In this document: positions 11,767 to 24,000 of the stretch, in pieces | How the letters are laid out: every line of letters begins with the position of its first letter | Numbering within the stretch: position 1 is the first letter of the stretch | Source of the DNA: Holothuria scabra | Taxonomy: Eukaryota > Echinodermata > Holothuroidea > Aspidochirotida > Holothuriidae | Direction: 5' to 3' | Length of the DNA: 64,000 nt | Assembly: GCA_037179385.1 (NCBI GenBank) | Contig: CM074188.1 | Location: 19,175,318-19,239,317, forward strand | Notes under the pieces: generated by a model | Told to the model about the DNA's origin: nothing | Database searches by the model: none | The model's input: the letters and a program-made list of their open reading frames with translations, nothing else | Position numbers and translations under genes: made by a program

Positions 11767-12340
11767 GAAACCCTTCTATTATATCTCTATCGTACACATC
11801 TGACACAATTTTAAACACCTCAATCATGTCACCTCTCAAACTATATTTAGAGATAGTAGTTTAAGTTTCTTTAACCTTTCCGGATAACTTAAATCCTTTA
11901 AGGTTGGAACCAATGTAGTTGCTCTGCTCTGAACATTTTCAGAGCAACATTGTCACATTGGTAATGAGGTGACCAAACAGGAGCGGCATATTCCAAATGT
12001 GGCCTAACAAGCGCCTGGAATAATAACTTAAAGATTTGCTGATCCAAAAATGTATATGTACACCTAGTTAGGCCCATAATACTAATTAGGCCTTGCTCAC
12101 TTGATGCTGAATGTGCTCCGAGAAGCCAAGACTACTGTCTACCAGAACCTCTATATCCTTCTTACAATTTTATTTTTTCAAAACCACTTCACCTCCACTA
12201 TCATTGTATAAATGTACCTCCGAGGGAGATAATCATGGTACCTATTTGGAGAAACAGTTGCAACTTTGCACTTACCAGGATGGATCATCATCAAGCCAAT
12301 TATCTGACCACCTCTGGGGTAGATCCAAATTATTCTGCAG
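11767..12340 (-). pseudogene. CR1-like LINE RT relic (right of the nested insertion)
   Basis: Minus-strand phrases include LVRPHLEYAAPVWSPHYQCD near 12010-11950, a degraded 'ERLK.LNL' region with stops, and a recognisable 'FERxHDxGVxNCV' remnant of the 'RGDMIEVFKIV' motif. It ends with an EGFL-type coding remnant against the TTAA. This is the upstream half of the RT whose tail lies at 10652-10892. Several in-frame stops make it inactive. Confidence 0.75.
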
Positions 12341-12439
12341 ATTCTCTATAAATGCCATCCGTGCTTGTTAAGTGATAAAACATACCCAATAAAATAAACC
12401 ACTTCTATTGGATTTTCACGCTATCAATAGACTGATGAT

Positions 12440-13920
12440 AATTTTTAATATTGCCCCAAACTAAGACTGATTTTGTAAGAATGCGCTGTTCTGTTAAGTT
12501 ATCTGTTCGACCAACACACAAAGTGGAGCGCCGCCCTTAGTTGTCGCGGGGAGAAATAAAATCTTTTTAAAAATCAAACCCCTCAGACAGGCGAAAATGG
12601 CATTAAAAACAACTTGCCAAGTGACCAGAAAATTACCTGGTAAAAAAGACCCATATCATTGAGATGAAATGGTTTTGTCATTTTTCGGGGAAACTGTACA
12701 ACGAAATTGTAAATAGTATTCTGTTTTTGACCCTATTACGACTCTTCGATGTATGCAAAAGCAAGGTCCACTGAATTGATGAAATTTTCTATGTGACTGC
12801 CCAAACTCTCGACTATAAAAGATTTTACTTCCAAAGTCTTTGAAAATACGTCACGTTATACAAGGTGGGTACGAATGAATTTTCAGTCATGGCTTAAGTG
12901 GAAACATTCTCACACTACAGTTTATCATTATGTGTAACTGAAAACAGCCTGGCCCATTTTCATTATCGTTGCTCGAATTTGGTTGTCGAGGTAGGAAAGA
13001 TGGCAAACCATTGAAAACTACATGTACCTGAACAACCTCCCGTCCGGTCGGTGAAATCACAGATTCTTTTTTCAACCTTTGCCCGAATATTTTGCCATTT
13101 CGGGCAAACATTTTGCAAAACTACAGTATGAAGTGGTGCTAAGGAAAAATGTTTCCATGAAGCTCCCGCATGTGTAACATCTTTGTAACCATTTTATATT
13201 TTTTGAAAATTTTACTTTGAATGTAGGGTTTGTTTTAGGCAAAGTTTTGAAAAAGTTCAAATAACCGGCCATTTCTGGCATTGTGTCGGGCAAGATTGAA
13301 AAAAAGCTGAGGAATCATAGCTTGTTTTAAGCCATAAGCCTTCCGAATACTTCTCTTTAATATATTACAGTTATTGTTTTTCATAAAAATGGTAAAGAGT
13401 GAAGACTGCAATACTTTTTTCGGACAAGTTCCTGAAGAAATCCCGATCGACCATTTTGGGCATTGTGTCGACTGTGAAGTAAAGCTCACGAATAATGGCT
13501 TTTTTCTTGAGCTCTCCGAATGTGTAGCGAAGTTTTGTAATCTCGTTGATTTTTCAAGAAAATTTTACCCTGGATGTGATGTTTTCCGCTTATGGGGCAA
13601 TCGTTTTAAGATTTCGGGCACGCTTAGGAGTCATTTGTGTAATTAAAACCAAACTATGCCAATTTTTTAAAACTCACATGGCTGCCCGTACTCCTACTTG
13701 TATTTTATGGCAGAAAAATTGTATCAGTGTTAAAAATCAATCTGCCCAATATTTGAAAAATCAGGAGCTTAGTGTTTGGAATTTTTGTAAGTATAATTGG
13801 GAATTGTGAGAGCTTCTTTGAAAAATAGAGCCTTCTAGTAAACAGAATCATGAAGATCAGGGAGGGGATAAGACTAAAATACTATCAGGCTTGCATCTTT
13901 TATCGTATAGATGAAGTCGC
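12440..13920 (+). repeat. Long direct repeat, copy B
   Basis: Diverged counterpart of 9655-10415. The matching part runs from AATATTGCCCCAAACTAAG (12450) to ACCTGAACAACCTCCCGTC (about 13045), and the shared tail CATCTTTTATCGTATAGATGAAG appears near 13893-13915. The extra ~840 bp between these parts (13050-13890) is absent from copy A. Short ORFs here show no known domain. The two copies flank the LINE and its nested insertions. Confidence 0.55.
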
Positions 13921-16205
13921 CTCTTGCTGGCGCCACCATTGTGTCGTACATTGGCACAGGTTCCACGAAACAATGTTTCTTCAGTTTCTCTTCGTGAGTT
14001 TCAGGTTAATGAATGTTGCCTTACTTGAATACGTTGAAGTGAATCTATACTTGGGGTGATAACTTATGATTCGGAGAAATTGGATTTTTCTGCAAAGTAT
14101 TGTGTAAGACCGTATGAAGTGAGGATGAATTGAAACTCTCTGTCCGTGCATATGCTGTCAGAATGCATACCTACATTTGTTACCCTCTTCAATTTCCATC
14201 TAACTTTTACCGTGTTTACATATATATTTTTTTATTTTTTAAGCATATACCTCACTTGGACAATAGATAACTGAGGTTAGAAAATCAACTTTTTTACCGT
14301 GATCAAAACAGTATGTCAAATGGTTAGACTCCCATTTTTATACAATTTCATTAGTAACACATGCATTTAGGTATAGTAAAACATAGTAACTTACAGACGG
14401 CAGGCTGAAGAAGTTAAACTCAAATGCAGCAGTCTTCATGTCTTTACCTTACCCACCAGATTTCTCGGGGTCTAGTTCCAGCTGTATCCTCTTGCCCTTG
14501 TTTCATTATTCCCTTTTCAAATTTTCTACGTTAGGAAAGGCTATACACCACTCATTTCCTTTCCGTTCTAACTTCCAGGTTCTCCCTCTCCCCTCTTATC
14601 GCTTGTCTCATGGAGACGCGCACATTAACATACTTTGCCTAACAAAGTTCCTAACATACCTCATCGGATTATCCAAGGGCTTTGAATCTCCGTGAAAGCC
14701 ATTCTACTAGATTAAGTGACAGATAAGCCGCTTCATAAATATTCACACCTTGTTGAGCCCGTACACTTCATGCGTACGGGTGTCAGATTTCGTCGCTCTT
14801 AAACTAGAAAGAATGCATTTCTTAACCGTGACATATACCGTTCAAGCTTAGTACCTTTTAGGAATGTATCATATTTGACGCTACTAAGCTAGAAAGAATG
14901 CATTTCCTAGTATACGAATCGGATGGCCCTGCAACTTAAATAATAAGCACAAACTCATCATTAGCGGCTCGTGGTAGTCCCACAACAAAAGAAAATGATA
15001 ATAATAACAATAATTAAATAAAAAAATAAAAATAACAAATAGGAAATAAATGAAAGCGTGGCTTTCAATTTTTTAACGTTTTTTGACATGAGGATGAAAT
15101 TTCATGAAGGAAAATTATCCACTTTATCTCATACAAATGTCATATCTTTTTTGTAAAGCATATGCAACTAAGTGCGTAATTTTCAAACTCACATTTTGCA
15201 ATATTAACAAATTTTCAACCTAGGTTTAAAAAATCATTCTAACGCTTGTCATATGAATAAATATGACTTCATTCGTTACGACTCCAATTTATTTTCAATG
15301 GACCAAGGAGCTGAATGGTTTGCGGAAGTTAGCATTAAAGAAGATGATAAAATATCAGATCGTCTTGTAAGGGAGCCATTATCAGTTGGCACATATCTAA
15401 AATTTAAGAAAATTTCTCTTGCTAAAGTGTCTCGTTGATTGCTGGGATCCTAAGTTGTTAGCTGCCTTATGATATTTGCTTTAGTTTGTGTGTCATTTGT
15501 CGAAAATACTGAAATCCCGGAAAGGATGAGCAAGGACATTAGCGGCTCGCCATAGGGGCACGGGGGGCACTTGCCCCCCAAACATTTCCAAAGCATGGTC
15601 TTCAATTTTCCAAAAATAACGTTATTCGATATGACATGAATAAAAAGTAGCCTTTTTCTTAATCTGGGCAAAGTATCCCAGTCTTCTCCTTCATACAAAT
15701 GCCATATATTAAGCTATTACGTCCACTGAAGGCCAGTACGTGGCAGTCACATGTAAGTGTGTGAAACGTGTGATTTGCTCCATCAGCGCACGACAGGTTC
15801 TTCCCATCCTTTTTAAAGGACCAACCCTCTCATCCCAAAATACAATTCTTGTAGGGGTTTACCAAAATCCTCAATTGGCTCAGCTCTTTGACTGACAGCT
15901 AATTCAAACAATGCAGAGTACAAAAGCTTATATTACACAACATGAACTGAACTGAGAGTGTTTTGACTATCTGCATTGAGCTTTTTTTTTACTCACCCTG
16001 ATGCAATAAACTGAGATTGTGTCTGGATGAGGATGAATTTCAGACAATTGTAAGAAGGTTAGGAAAATTGGTACTATTTGGGGTGAGAGAAGTGGGTCTT
16101 TAAAGTTTTTTTCTCTTGAAGTGGGGAACATTTCAAATACAAGTTTTCATTATAAAATCTGTATCAATATCGCTCACAAGATCTGTGAAGAGTAGGCAGA
16201 CAGGA
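13921..16205. other. No gene recognised; weak local repeat
   Basis: AT-rich. ATTAGCGGCTCG occurs at 14961 and again at 15539, each followed some way on by a related 'GTCTTCAATTTT...CATACAAATGCCATAT' block, so these are two poorly preserved copies of one repeat. The second carries GGGGCACTTGCCCCCC, a poly-G/poly-C arrangement like that in the MITEs at 5-11 kb. Confidence 0.4.
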
Positions 16206-16445
16206 GTTAGATAGATGGAGTTTTACGGCCTAGTTTCCACCCAATTGGTTCAAGCCGAGCCGACCACAGCCTTTTTTCAGTTGTGGCTCAGTGGGTTGTT
16301 TTTTCTTCTCCATTGCTTATGCTGAGCACGAAGCATAAAGGAGTAGGTACCGTTTTTAAAGTCTTCGCTATGACCAGGACTAGATTCCCAACCTCCCGAC
16401 TGCAAGTCTGATGCTCCGCTAACCACTTGACGATGCAGTCGGTAA
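16206..16445 (-). mobile_element. tRNA-derived SINE, copy 1
   Basis: On the minus strand it has a tRNA-like head (GTGGTTAGCGGAGCATCAG, GACTTGCAGTCGGGAGG), then the family body including CTTTAAAAACGGTACCTACT, TGCTCAGCATAAGCAATGG and GCCACAACTGAAAA, ending CTCCATCTA. Ten copies of this family occur in the window, in both orientations. It is a Pol III retroposon and does not encode protein. Confidence 0.8.
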
Positions 16446-19169
16446 GCAGACAGGAGGATGCACAAGTGTACCGCGGTGCATGCTTCAAATTGCCCACAAA
16501 TTCTGCACTGAAAAATGACATTTTTAATTTTCGGACCATTTTTACAATGTGCTCATTTTAATGAAAGTGATTTTTACTATTGCAAGCAAAAGATTAAATT
16601 ATGATTGCTCGGATTCTACCTTCAAGCCTGGGAACTGCTTTCTCTGGCTGTCTAAGGGATCACGGTTTTCAAAACTTTCTGTACGCTACATGGCAACTGG
16701 TTGCTTAGTGGACAAATCCTTCCGGAAATCGACGCACCCCGACAAACAGATATCAGCCCTGCCTCAATAACCCCCCCCCCCCCCCCCACACACACCCTCT
16801 TCAAACATCAAGAAAATCCTCATTACGCTTCTGTACATACTTAACCAAAGTTTCAAAGTTACCACTGATATTGTGGACAAGGCCTTCATTTGTGTGAGGC
16901 GTCTCACTGAATTAAAACCACGAAAAAACACCTTCCATAGCTCCAGTTGCTGTACCTATATTGCGGTTCTACATGAGATGCCATGCCCATTACCAGACCT
17001 TAATACAGGGAAAGGCACTTCAACAGACAGATATCTTTTCCAAGGACATCAATGGGGCATGGTTAATTAAGGTATGTTCTTTCCTTAATGTCTCAAGAAA
17101 CACAGGTAATCATAAAAGACAGCTTTAATGATTCATCCCTACACTATTCTCTTCTAAAACTAGACAAATGGTGGCCAAAGCATAAAGTGGTAATATTTTT
17201 AATTCCGATACTCAAGTTCATAAATTCATCAATGGTGTATGACAACTGGCAATTTGCAGAAGTATGAAGTATTTTCTAGATCTGAATTGTCTTTTTGCAA
17301 AGCAAACACACCTTCTTGCATTCTAATCAATCTTTTAAAATGAAAGCAGCATTGGTTGACAAGAAATCTTTGAAAACAAGGCATTTTTCTTCTCATGGTT
17401 TTTTCCCATGTTAAACTATAGTGAACCGTTATACTTGCCACCATGATTCCATTCCAACCCCACAATAAACCAGGTCAGCACAAGATAAAAACAGACGACT
17501 TTGTCTTTATTTCAAGGTGATGAGTAAGTGTATTGAAGCACTTGTTTACAAGAAATGCATACATTATATCAGTCAGTAAATAACAAACTCAAGCGTTACA
17601 TGGTTATCTCTTATTAATATAAAGAACAGATCTGAGAGAATACTTAACACATCAATGTTAACTTAATAAAGCCTTTTTGCAACAGAATATTATACCAGAG
17701 AAGTTTATTGAAAAGACAAGTCAGTGTGCATGGAATAAAAATTTTAATATGTTACATTAAAACTTAAACTTATGAACAATATCATGTTCAAATATTGTAA
17801 GAAGCAGTAGATTTCTCTTTTAATGATCAGTTTGAACAAGGGGCTGCCACAGTTCAGAACTGTAAATATAAGTCAGTATTTGGAATGTCTCTTTTGAAGG
17901 CAGGTTTAAAATATAACAGAGTAAATACGATTGATTGTTTGAGAGCATAATAGAAGCTAGTCAGTCACTGTAAATCAATCATGACTAAATAAAATTGGAT
18001 ATTAACAGCAGCTGTTATGATTTCTGTTTGTGAGGATCTCTTGAAATTCTGGATAGAGGCAAACTAGGGTGTTAAAGTTGACTGAATTTTATTACCTTTG
18101 GGTTAAAATCACTTTTGATATACTAACATATGAGACCTTTTTCAGACTCTTTGAAGACTAAAATGGCAATATCTAGAACTGAAAAATTAATGTAAAAAAT
18201 GTTCTTTATTTATCATATTTACCAAGTATGAACACATACTATAAAAGATTGCAACTACTGAGAGTGTAAGTTTCGAATTTCAAGGCAATAGGGCAATTAT
18301 TCAGTCCAAACACCCAAAATTCAAGTATTTTCAAACCTGCTAAAAGTGAAGACTTTTTCCAAACTTTTCCCTTTTCCCTATTATGTGGGAACCCTGTGTT
18401 ACATTACTTGAATACAATGAACATTCTCTGAAAAAGAAGAATTTGCAGAGATGAATGTTGTGGCTTCATAATGTCAGTGGTCAAATATTTGAAAAGACTG
18501 TTTTTGTTGAAAATTGATGAAAATATATATTTCTTTCAACATACAAAATAAAGAGATGTTGATCAAGGTTTCTCAATTTCACACACTTATAATGGATGGT
18601 CACACATTTAATAAAGGCAAAGAAATAAAAAATAAAGGTAATTTACAAGAAAAAAAGGGAAGGACGGGAACAAATGGCAAGTTCTATTTTTATGGAATGT
18701 ATTTTTCCCCAACATGATTATTTCAAAAGATGGAATCCAAGATTTCCACTGGCTCTCAGAGATTGTGAGGTGGTACCAGTTCATTGGGGTATAATGATAC
18801 CAGATTTGGTATTTACAGGGGAGAATTATCATTTTTTCAATAGACAGTACAATTAAGGAGGCACTTGGAACAAATTTTCTGAATGGTGGTGGCTCTGGGA
18901 GGTGGGAGCCTCGCAAAAATAATGCCAGCGGAAACCCTGGAGTAATAGAAGTCTTCAATGATGGCACGTACTAGACATTTACTAGACATGCTTTTACAAA
19001 GACAATTAGGTCTTTAACCCATTTCAACTTTTTAAGCTTATGCCAGAAATGTGAAGAGAGATGATGTCTTGTACAACATTTAGACAAAGGTCATGAAGGA
19101 ATAAATTTGTGACTTTGCTTGGAGTTTTAACTTTAACTTAATACAGCCCTTCAGCTTAATCTAGTGGCA

Positions 19170-19320
19170 CCCACAACCTTTTTCCAGTTGAGGATCAATG
19201 GATTGTTTTCCCTACCCCATTGCTTATGAAGAGCCTCATGTTCGACATCAGTAGATTCCATTTTTGAAGTTTTTGGTTTGACCTAACCTGAGAATTGTAC
19301 CACAGATCCCCAGGTGAAAG
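19170..19320 (-). mobile_element. tRNA-derived SINE, copy 2 (truncated, no tRNA head)
   Basis: Recognised by the family body: CTTTTTCCAGTTG, TTGTTTTCCCTACCCCATTG, TTCCATTTTTGAAGTTTTTG (plus-strand reading). The tRNA-like head and the CATCTAAC tail are missing or degraded. Confidence 0.65.
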
Positions 19321-20401
19321 GCAGTTCCTGAGGGAGCAATATATGTATCTACTAATTTGTAAATTAAAAGGTTCTGTCCAGGCCTAGGTATCATTAAAGA
19401 ACTGTTTTGTAAGGTCTACACATTAGTAGCTCCTCACTTTCTAGAAGCCTGATGCATACTCCAGTCAAAATATTTCAAAATTACTAGCTCCATTGCAAGG
19501 TTTAGCACTTTACCATTGAACATTTTGACAATAATATGCTTACAAATTTGTATATATGTAAAATATTGCATCTTTAAAATATTCAGGTCCACCCTTTAAA
19601 TAATTGTGTTTGAGTCACATTTGTATCAAAAGTTCGTTAAATAAAAATGAGACCTTTACAGCAACATAAAGTCAGACAAACAGGAGGCAAAATGTCACGC
19701 AGGTATCACATGACATTCATCAGGTTTGGCAATGTGCCAGAGAACAATAAAACAGAGCAACATATTGATGAGATGCTACTTGTAACATGAGAAAATATAG
19801 ATTACTAAAGGGCTAATGTCCACCATATATCAACAATTCTGCACAGATTAATTGTCACTGCTAAAGAAACCATGGCAGGCCTGTGTTTAAAGATTTCATT
19901 TAGCAAACAATGAATATTTCAGAAATAATGCAGTAATAGAACTGTGGACAGTGACATCTATGGTCTTCTGCTCAAGAACTGGTTTACCTAGTTTCATGTT
20001 TTTCTTGTTTGTAGCAAAGAAACAGGGGAATAAAAGTTGTTTCTTTTCTGTTGGAAAATTTATTTCGATTTGCAATTATTCTGCTTGCAATCTACAAAAT
20101 AATAATAATATTTGAAATTTAGAAATTTGATTCAAATTTTTGAAGCAAATGAGGAAAGTCTTTCAATATGGTATGTGTTTAGTGGTTCATAATTTTACTC
20201 TTTCTTCTAAACTACAGCACCCTTCATATAGAGGTAAAACAGCCAATATGTCATACCAGTTTGCCATATTTCTCCATAAACTTGATCAAAAAAGTATTTT
20301 CTCTAAGCAAAGCAACAAAAAATTGAAATATCTTAATCACAAAAAGCAGAAAGAGAGAGAGAGAGAGAAAGAAGAAAAAAAATATGGACCAAATATACAA
20401 C

Positions 20402-20655
20402 ATAGACAAATCAAGACAGCAAGAGATTTCAGTCAGCCATACCTGGGGTCTATCACCTTTTCATCTTTTGATTTCCTTGATAAACTGTATCATGGATGGT
20501 TGTACACTGAATTGTATATTGATTCCCTTAATTTCACTGAACTTGAGGATCTGAAATTCATGTAGACAATAATTGAAAGGGGATTCAAGACTGATGGACC
20601 CCAAAAATGGCTGCCTACAGTCACTAAACAAAAGCACTGATCGGATTTGTCTATA
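20402..20655 (+). mobile_element. TA-flanked MITE, copy A of three
   Basis: The ends ATAGACAAATC and GATTTGTCTAT are inverted. The interior shares TCAGTCAGCCATA, TATCATGGATGGTTGTACACT and TGGCTGCCTACAGTCA with copies at 29969 (inverted) and 59214. The target is TA at the right end; the left TA has mutated to CA. Non-coding. Confidence 0.75.
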
Positions 20656-20819
20656 GAAGAGAGAGCATTGGGAGAGAGAGTATTAAGCTTTTTTTAAATG
20701 ATTGAATATATCTTTCATGACTTTTAACAATATAATTAAAAAACATTACAAAAGTCAAGAGTATTTTCTTGTTCTTTCTTCTGTGATAATTACACAAACT
20801 AGACAGCAGAAATACAAAT

Positions 20820-20825
20820 TTTATT
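20820..20825 (-). promoter_or_regulatory. Candidate polyadenylation signal AATAAA
   Basis: An AATAAA hexamer on the minus strand about 120 bases downstream of the laminin stop codon. AATAAA is common by chance in DNA this AT-rich, and another overlaps the stop codon itself, so this is a candidate only. Confidence 0.25.
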
Positions 20826-20942
20826 CACAACAAACTTCCCTTTGATCATATGTTACATTTTTCATATACCTTGTATAGGGCTTAAGGTCACTTCTTTCTT
20901 TCTTTCTTTCAAGTCTAGTTCTACAAATGGGTTCTATTTTAT

Positions 20943-21094
20943 TCAAGGGATTGCGAGAGGGCAACCCTTTTGAACCTCCAATCTTTCAACGAAAGTATCT
21001 AAATCCTGGCTTTCTTTGTTCACAACAACGTCTGTAAGGCACCCTCTGAATGAAGCAATGTTTATTCCAGTAATTAAGTCAACCTCTCCAGTTC
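20943..21094 (-). CDS. Laminin alpha exon 23 (last): end of LG5 and stop
   Basis: The acceptor TTTTTGTCTCAACAG precedes GAACTGGAGAG; the first two bases complete a Gly codon begun in exon 22. It encodes GTGEVDLITGINIASFRGC, then LTDVVVNKESQDLDTF and LEVQKGCPLAIP, followed by TGA (20943-20945). The paired cysteines (FRGC ... KGC) are the conserved LG C-terminal disulfide. Confidence 0.93.
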
Positions 21095-24000
21095 CTGTTG
21101 AGACAAAAATTCAACATCAGCTTAACTTAGCCTTTCAAACAGTTTCTTTAAAGGTACTATGTTTATGTCTCTTTAAATAATGGAATACAAACTCAAACAG
21201 TACTAGATGTTTCCTGATTTTAAGTAAACACAAAATAAAAAAAAAAACTTCAACAAATCTTATTTTACTTGAAGCAATAGCTCGCTTATATGATGTGATT
21301 GTTTCCAAAAGAAACAGTGGCATCAACTTATCCATGAATTAACATAAAATATCTGACAATAAAGGATACTTCAACTATGAAAAAATAATCATAAATATGT
21401 ACATAATAATATTAAAAATAAACATCACAGTCTCATGAATTCTCCCTCCTTTAAGGGAATTGCAATCTGCAAATTTTTCTAGGTGAAAGTAAAAACTTTT
21501 TCATATCTTTTTACTTTCTGACAAATTTGATGGAAAGAGAGCCTCACTGCATGTGAGCTATCTTCAAATTTCAAGCTTCAATACTTTTACTTTGGAAAGC
21601 AGTTAATTCACATCTGAACAAAAATAATGACACGTGACTTAAAAAAATTCAAAATTAAGGTGCTCTCTAAACTCTGCCAATGCTGTTTTCAAACTCTAAA
21701 AGTGTTCCCTCTCTTCCCCCAAATAAATAAAAAAAAAAAAAAAAATCCTGAATCAGTTTTATGGCTCTTGCCTGGAAAGCAAATATAATACTATCTAATA
21801 ACTTTCAGACAAAATGTATCCTTCCTAAGTCTTCCAAACAACATGAAATGTCATAAAAAAGCTTATGTAAAAAATTGACCTAGTGTCAGAATAAATGAAT
21901 GTTTAATGACCATTTAAGTTGACATAAATGTTTTTGATTTTCAAATCTTTCAAGGTTTTGGGTTATGTCTGTTCTGAGAGCACGTACACTCAGTAAAGTC
22001 AAATGCAAGTCTCACAGTTGACCTTTAGACAAAGTACACTGTAACCTAAAAGGTTGCTTGATTTATAGGAAAGAAGAACTGTAACTTCTGAACTTTTATC
22101 ATTTATAAAGTTTTTCATCCCAGTTGCAGAGATTCTAAAGACATCTGTGATGATATATTCTTGCATGCTGGGAAAATGCTTGATATCTGCTTGTAATGTA
22201 AAGCTGTCTCATTTACCATGCATGCTGTACATCAACATGCAATTATATTTCAAATTTTTTTTAGATGACAAGGGCCTAGGATCCGATGCTCTTTCAACTC
22301 AACCCCTGCTAGTCAATGAACAATGGGCGGGAGCCTAGTTTTCTCAATGTCCGTGACCCATTGCTTGAAAAACAGTAATAAGTGAAAAGAGAAGGCAACA
22401 AACAAATCCAATTCAGCTAAAGTGAGTCATAACTGCAATGTGTGTAAGAGTTTCCTAAAAGTAAATAACAAGTAGGATTCAGCAAAGTGATTTTTTATGT
22501 TTTTCTTTATTACATTTTTCATCCCCTACCTATTAAAGTGTACCTCAAGTCAAAAATTTAAAAGATATGTATTAAAGAACATGAAAAATGAATTCTTACA
22601 GTCCAACTCTAACCTTCATAGGACATTCTTGAGCTGAGAGATAAAATTTTGAGGTTTATTCACCTTAATTAAAATGGTACATTGTGCAATAATTTGTGAT
22701 GTCATTGTTTTACTACCCAAATTACAATCTTTGTATTTCTTTGTTTTTCTGAAAGTTACTGCACCTTGTACCAAGGTGTGAAAGCACTCTTACTCTTAAA
22801 GGGTGATGTAATTAATTTAGCCCTCTCTGTGCAACATGCTATGCAAGCAAACCTGGAAGTGTTCAAGGTCATGGAAACATTTTTAATTTTTGAAGGGAAA
22901 CAAAGCAGGTAATGTGAAGAAAGTCACAGGTTATTGACAATGAACTAATTTGTTTTAAGTGAATAGATTTAAACATTTTATATTCCCGGCCAAAGGATGT
23001 GCTATCAAAAATGGGAGTTAGACTGTTAGAATTCATTTTTCATGCTGTTTAATATGCTTTTGAAATTTTTGACCTAAAGTACACTTTCACTGATTTTGTC
23101 CCTCAGATGCAATGAGTTATTTGCTTTATGACTACCATTAGAGACTTTAATAGTCCTACTGTACATGACTTAAGTTAGTTGTGCACTACATAACTTAAGT
23201 TGAGAAAAACAAACATGCTCTGTCCATTGCATTTCATGAACACTATACACAACTGTTTGTGATCCAAAGATGGAGTTCAGTTGTGGTCCACAAAGTTGTG
23301 TAGTGTCCGACTAGTTTTAGTCATATGTCATAACAACCTGTAATAATCACCTGGAATGCCACCAAGATATAAAGGACCACTGAAGGCCATACTTTGTCTT
23401 GCTTCAAAAGTACTTCTGTCAGGAGCTTCTCCATCAACTGAGATCTCTGTATATGTATCTGTCACTGTGAAAGCTACTGAGTGAGGATTGCCATCACATA
23501 GTTGAAACTCCTGGACACTTGTGGCCCTTACGACAGTTGGCTGTCCTGTATTGTGGTCTACAATGGCTCTCACCTGATTATAAAAAGCATAATGATTGAA
23601 GAAAAAGTCTCTTTGGTATATAAATTGTTTCACCAATCATGATTAGTGTCACCCAATTGAAGAGGCCCATTGTTCTGGTTTATTTGACCACTACTTCTAA
23701 AACCAGAATGCAAAAATGCATTGAGGTTTCGATGATACATACATGCTCTTTTCAATAAAATGCTACATATCTTGTAACAACTGGTGACCCAAAGTGACCT
23801 TTGATTCCACCTGTAAATAACTGGTTTTTCTTTTAACCAAAAAATTTCTATATTCTAAAAGCCAAATTTCATACTGTGCTTTAAGATATTCTGCAAACAA
23901 GATTTTCAGAGTTTGATGCCAGGTGATACCAGATGACCATTGACCTCCACCAAAAGCAACATATACAGTACTTTCAAATCAACATAACACATCCACATAC

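Larger units (their letters stand above)
16446..20942. other. 3' flank of the laminin gene, possibly including its 3' UTR
   Basis: Mostly unique AT-rich sequence with no coding potential recognised. It contains a SINE (about 19170-19320), a MITE (20402-20655), a GA-rich tract (20351-20380) and a TTTC run (20893-20911). On the minus strand AATAAA occurs at 20820-20825, and another AATAAA followed by a GT-rich stretch occurs near 17510. How far the 3' UTR extends cannot be settled without transcripts. Confidence 0.35.

Noticed and set aside
18608..18967. 119-codon minus-strand ORF downstream of the laminin stop
   Set aside because: No domain, AT-rich tail, and no splice or start evidence; more likely chance within the 3' flank.
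20140..20565. 141-codon plus-strand ORF, the longest on the track
   Set aside because: It runs through a GA microsatellite (KEREREKEEKK) and into a MITE; it has no known domain and lies antisense in the laminin 3' flank.
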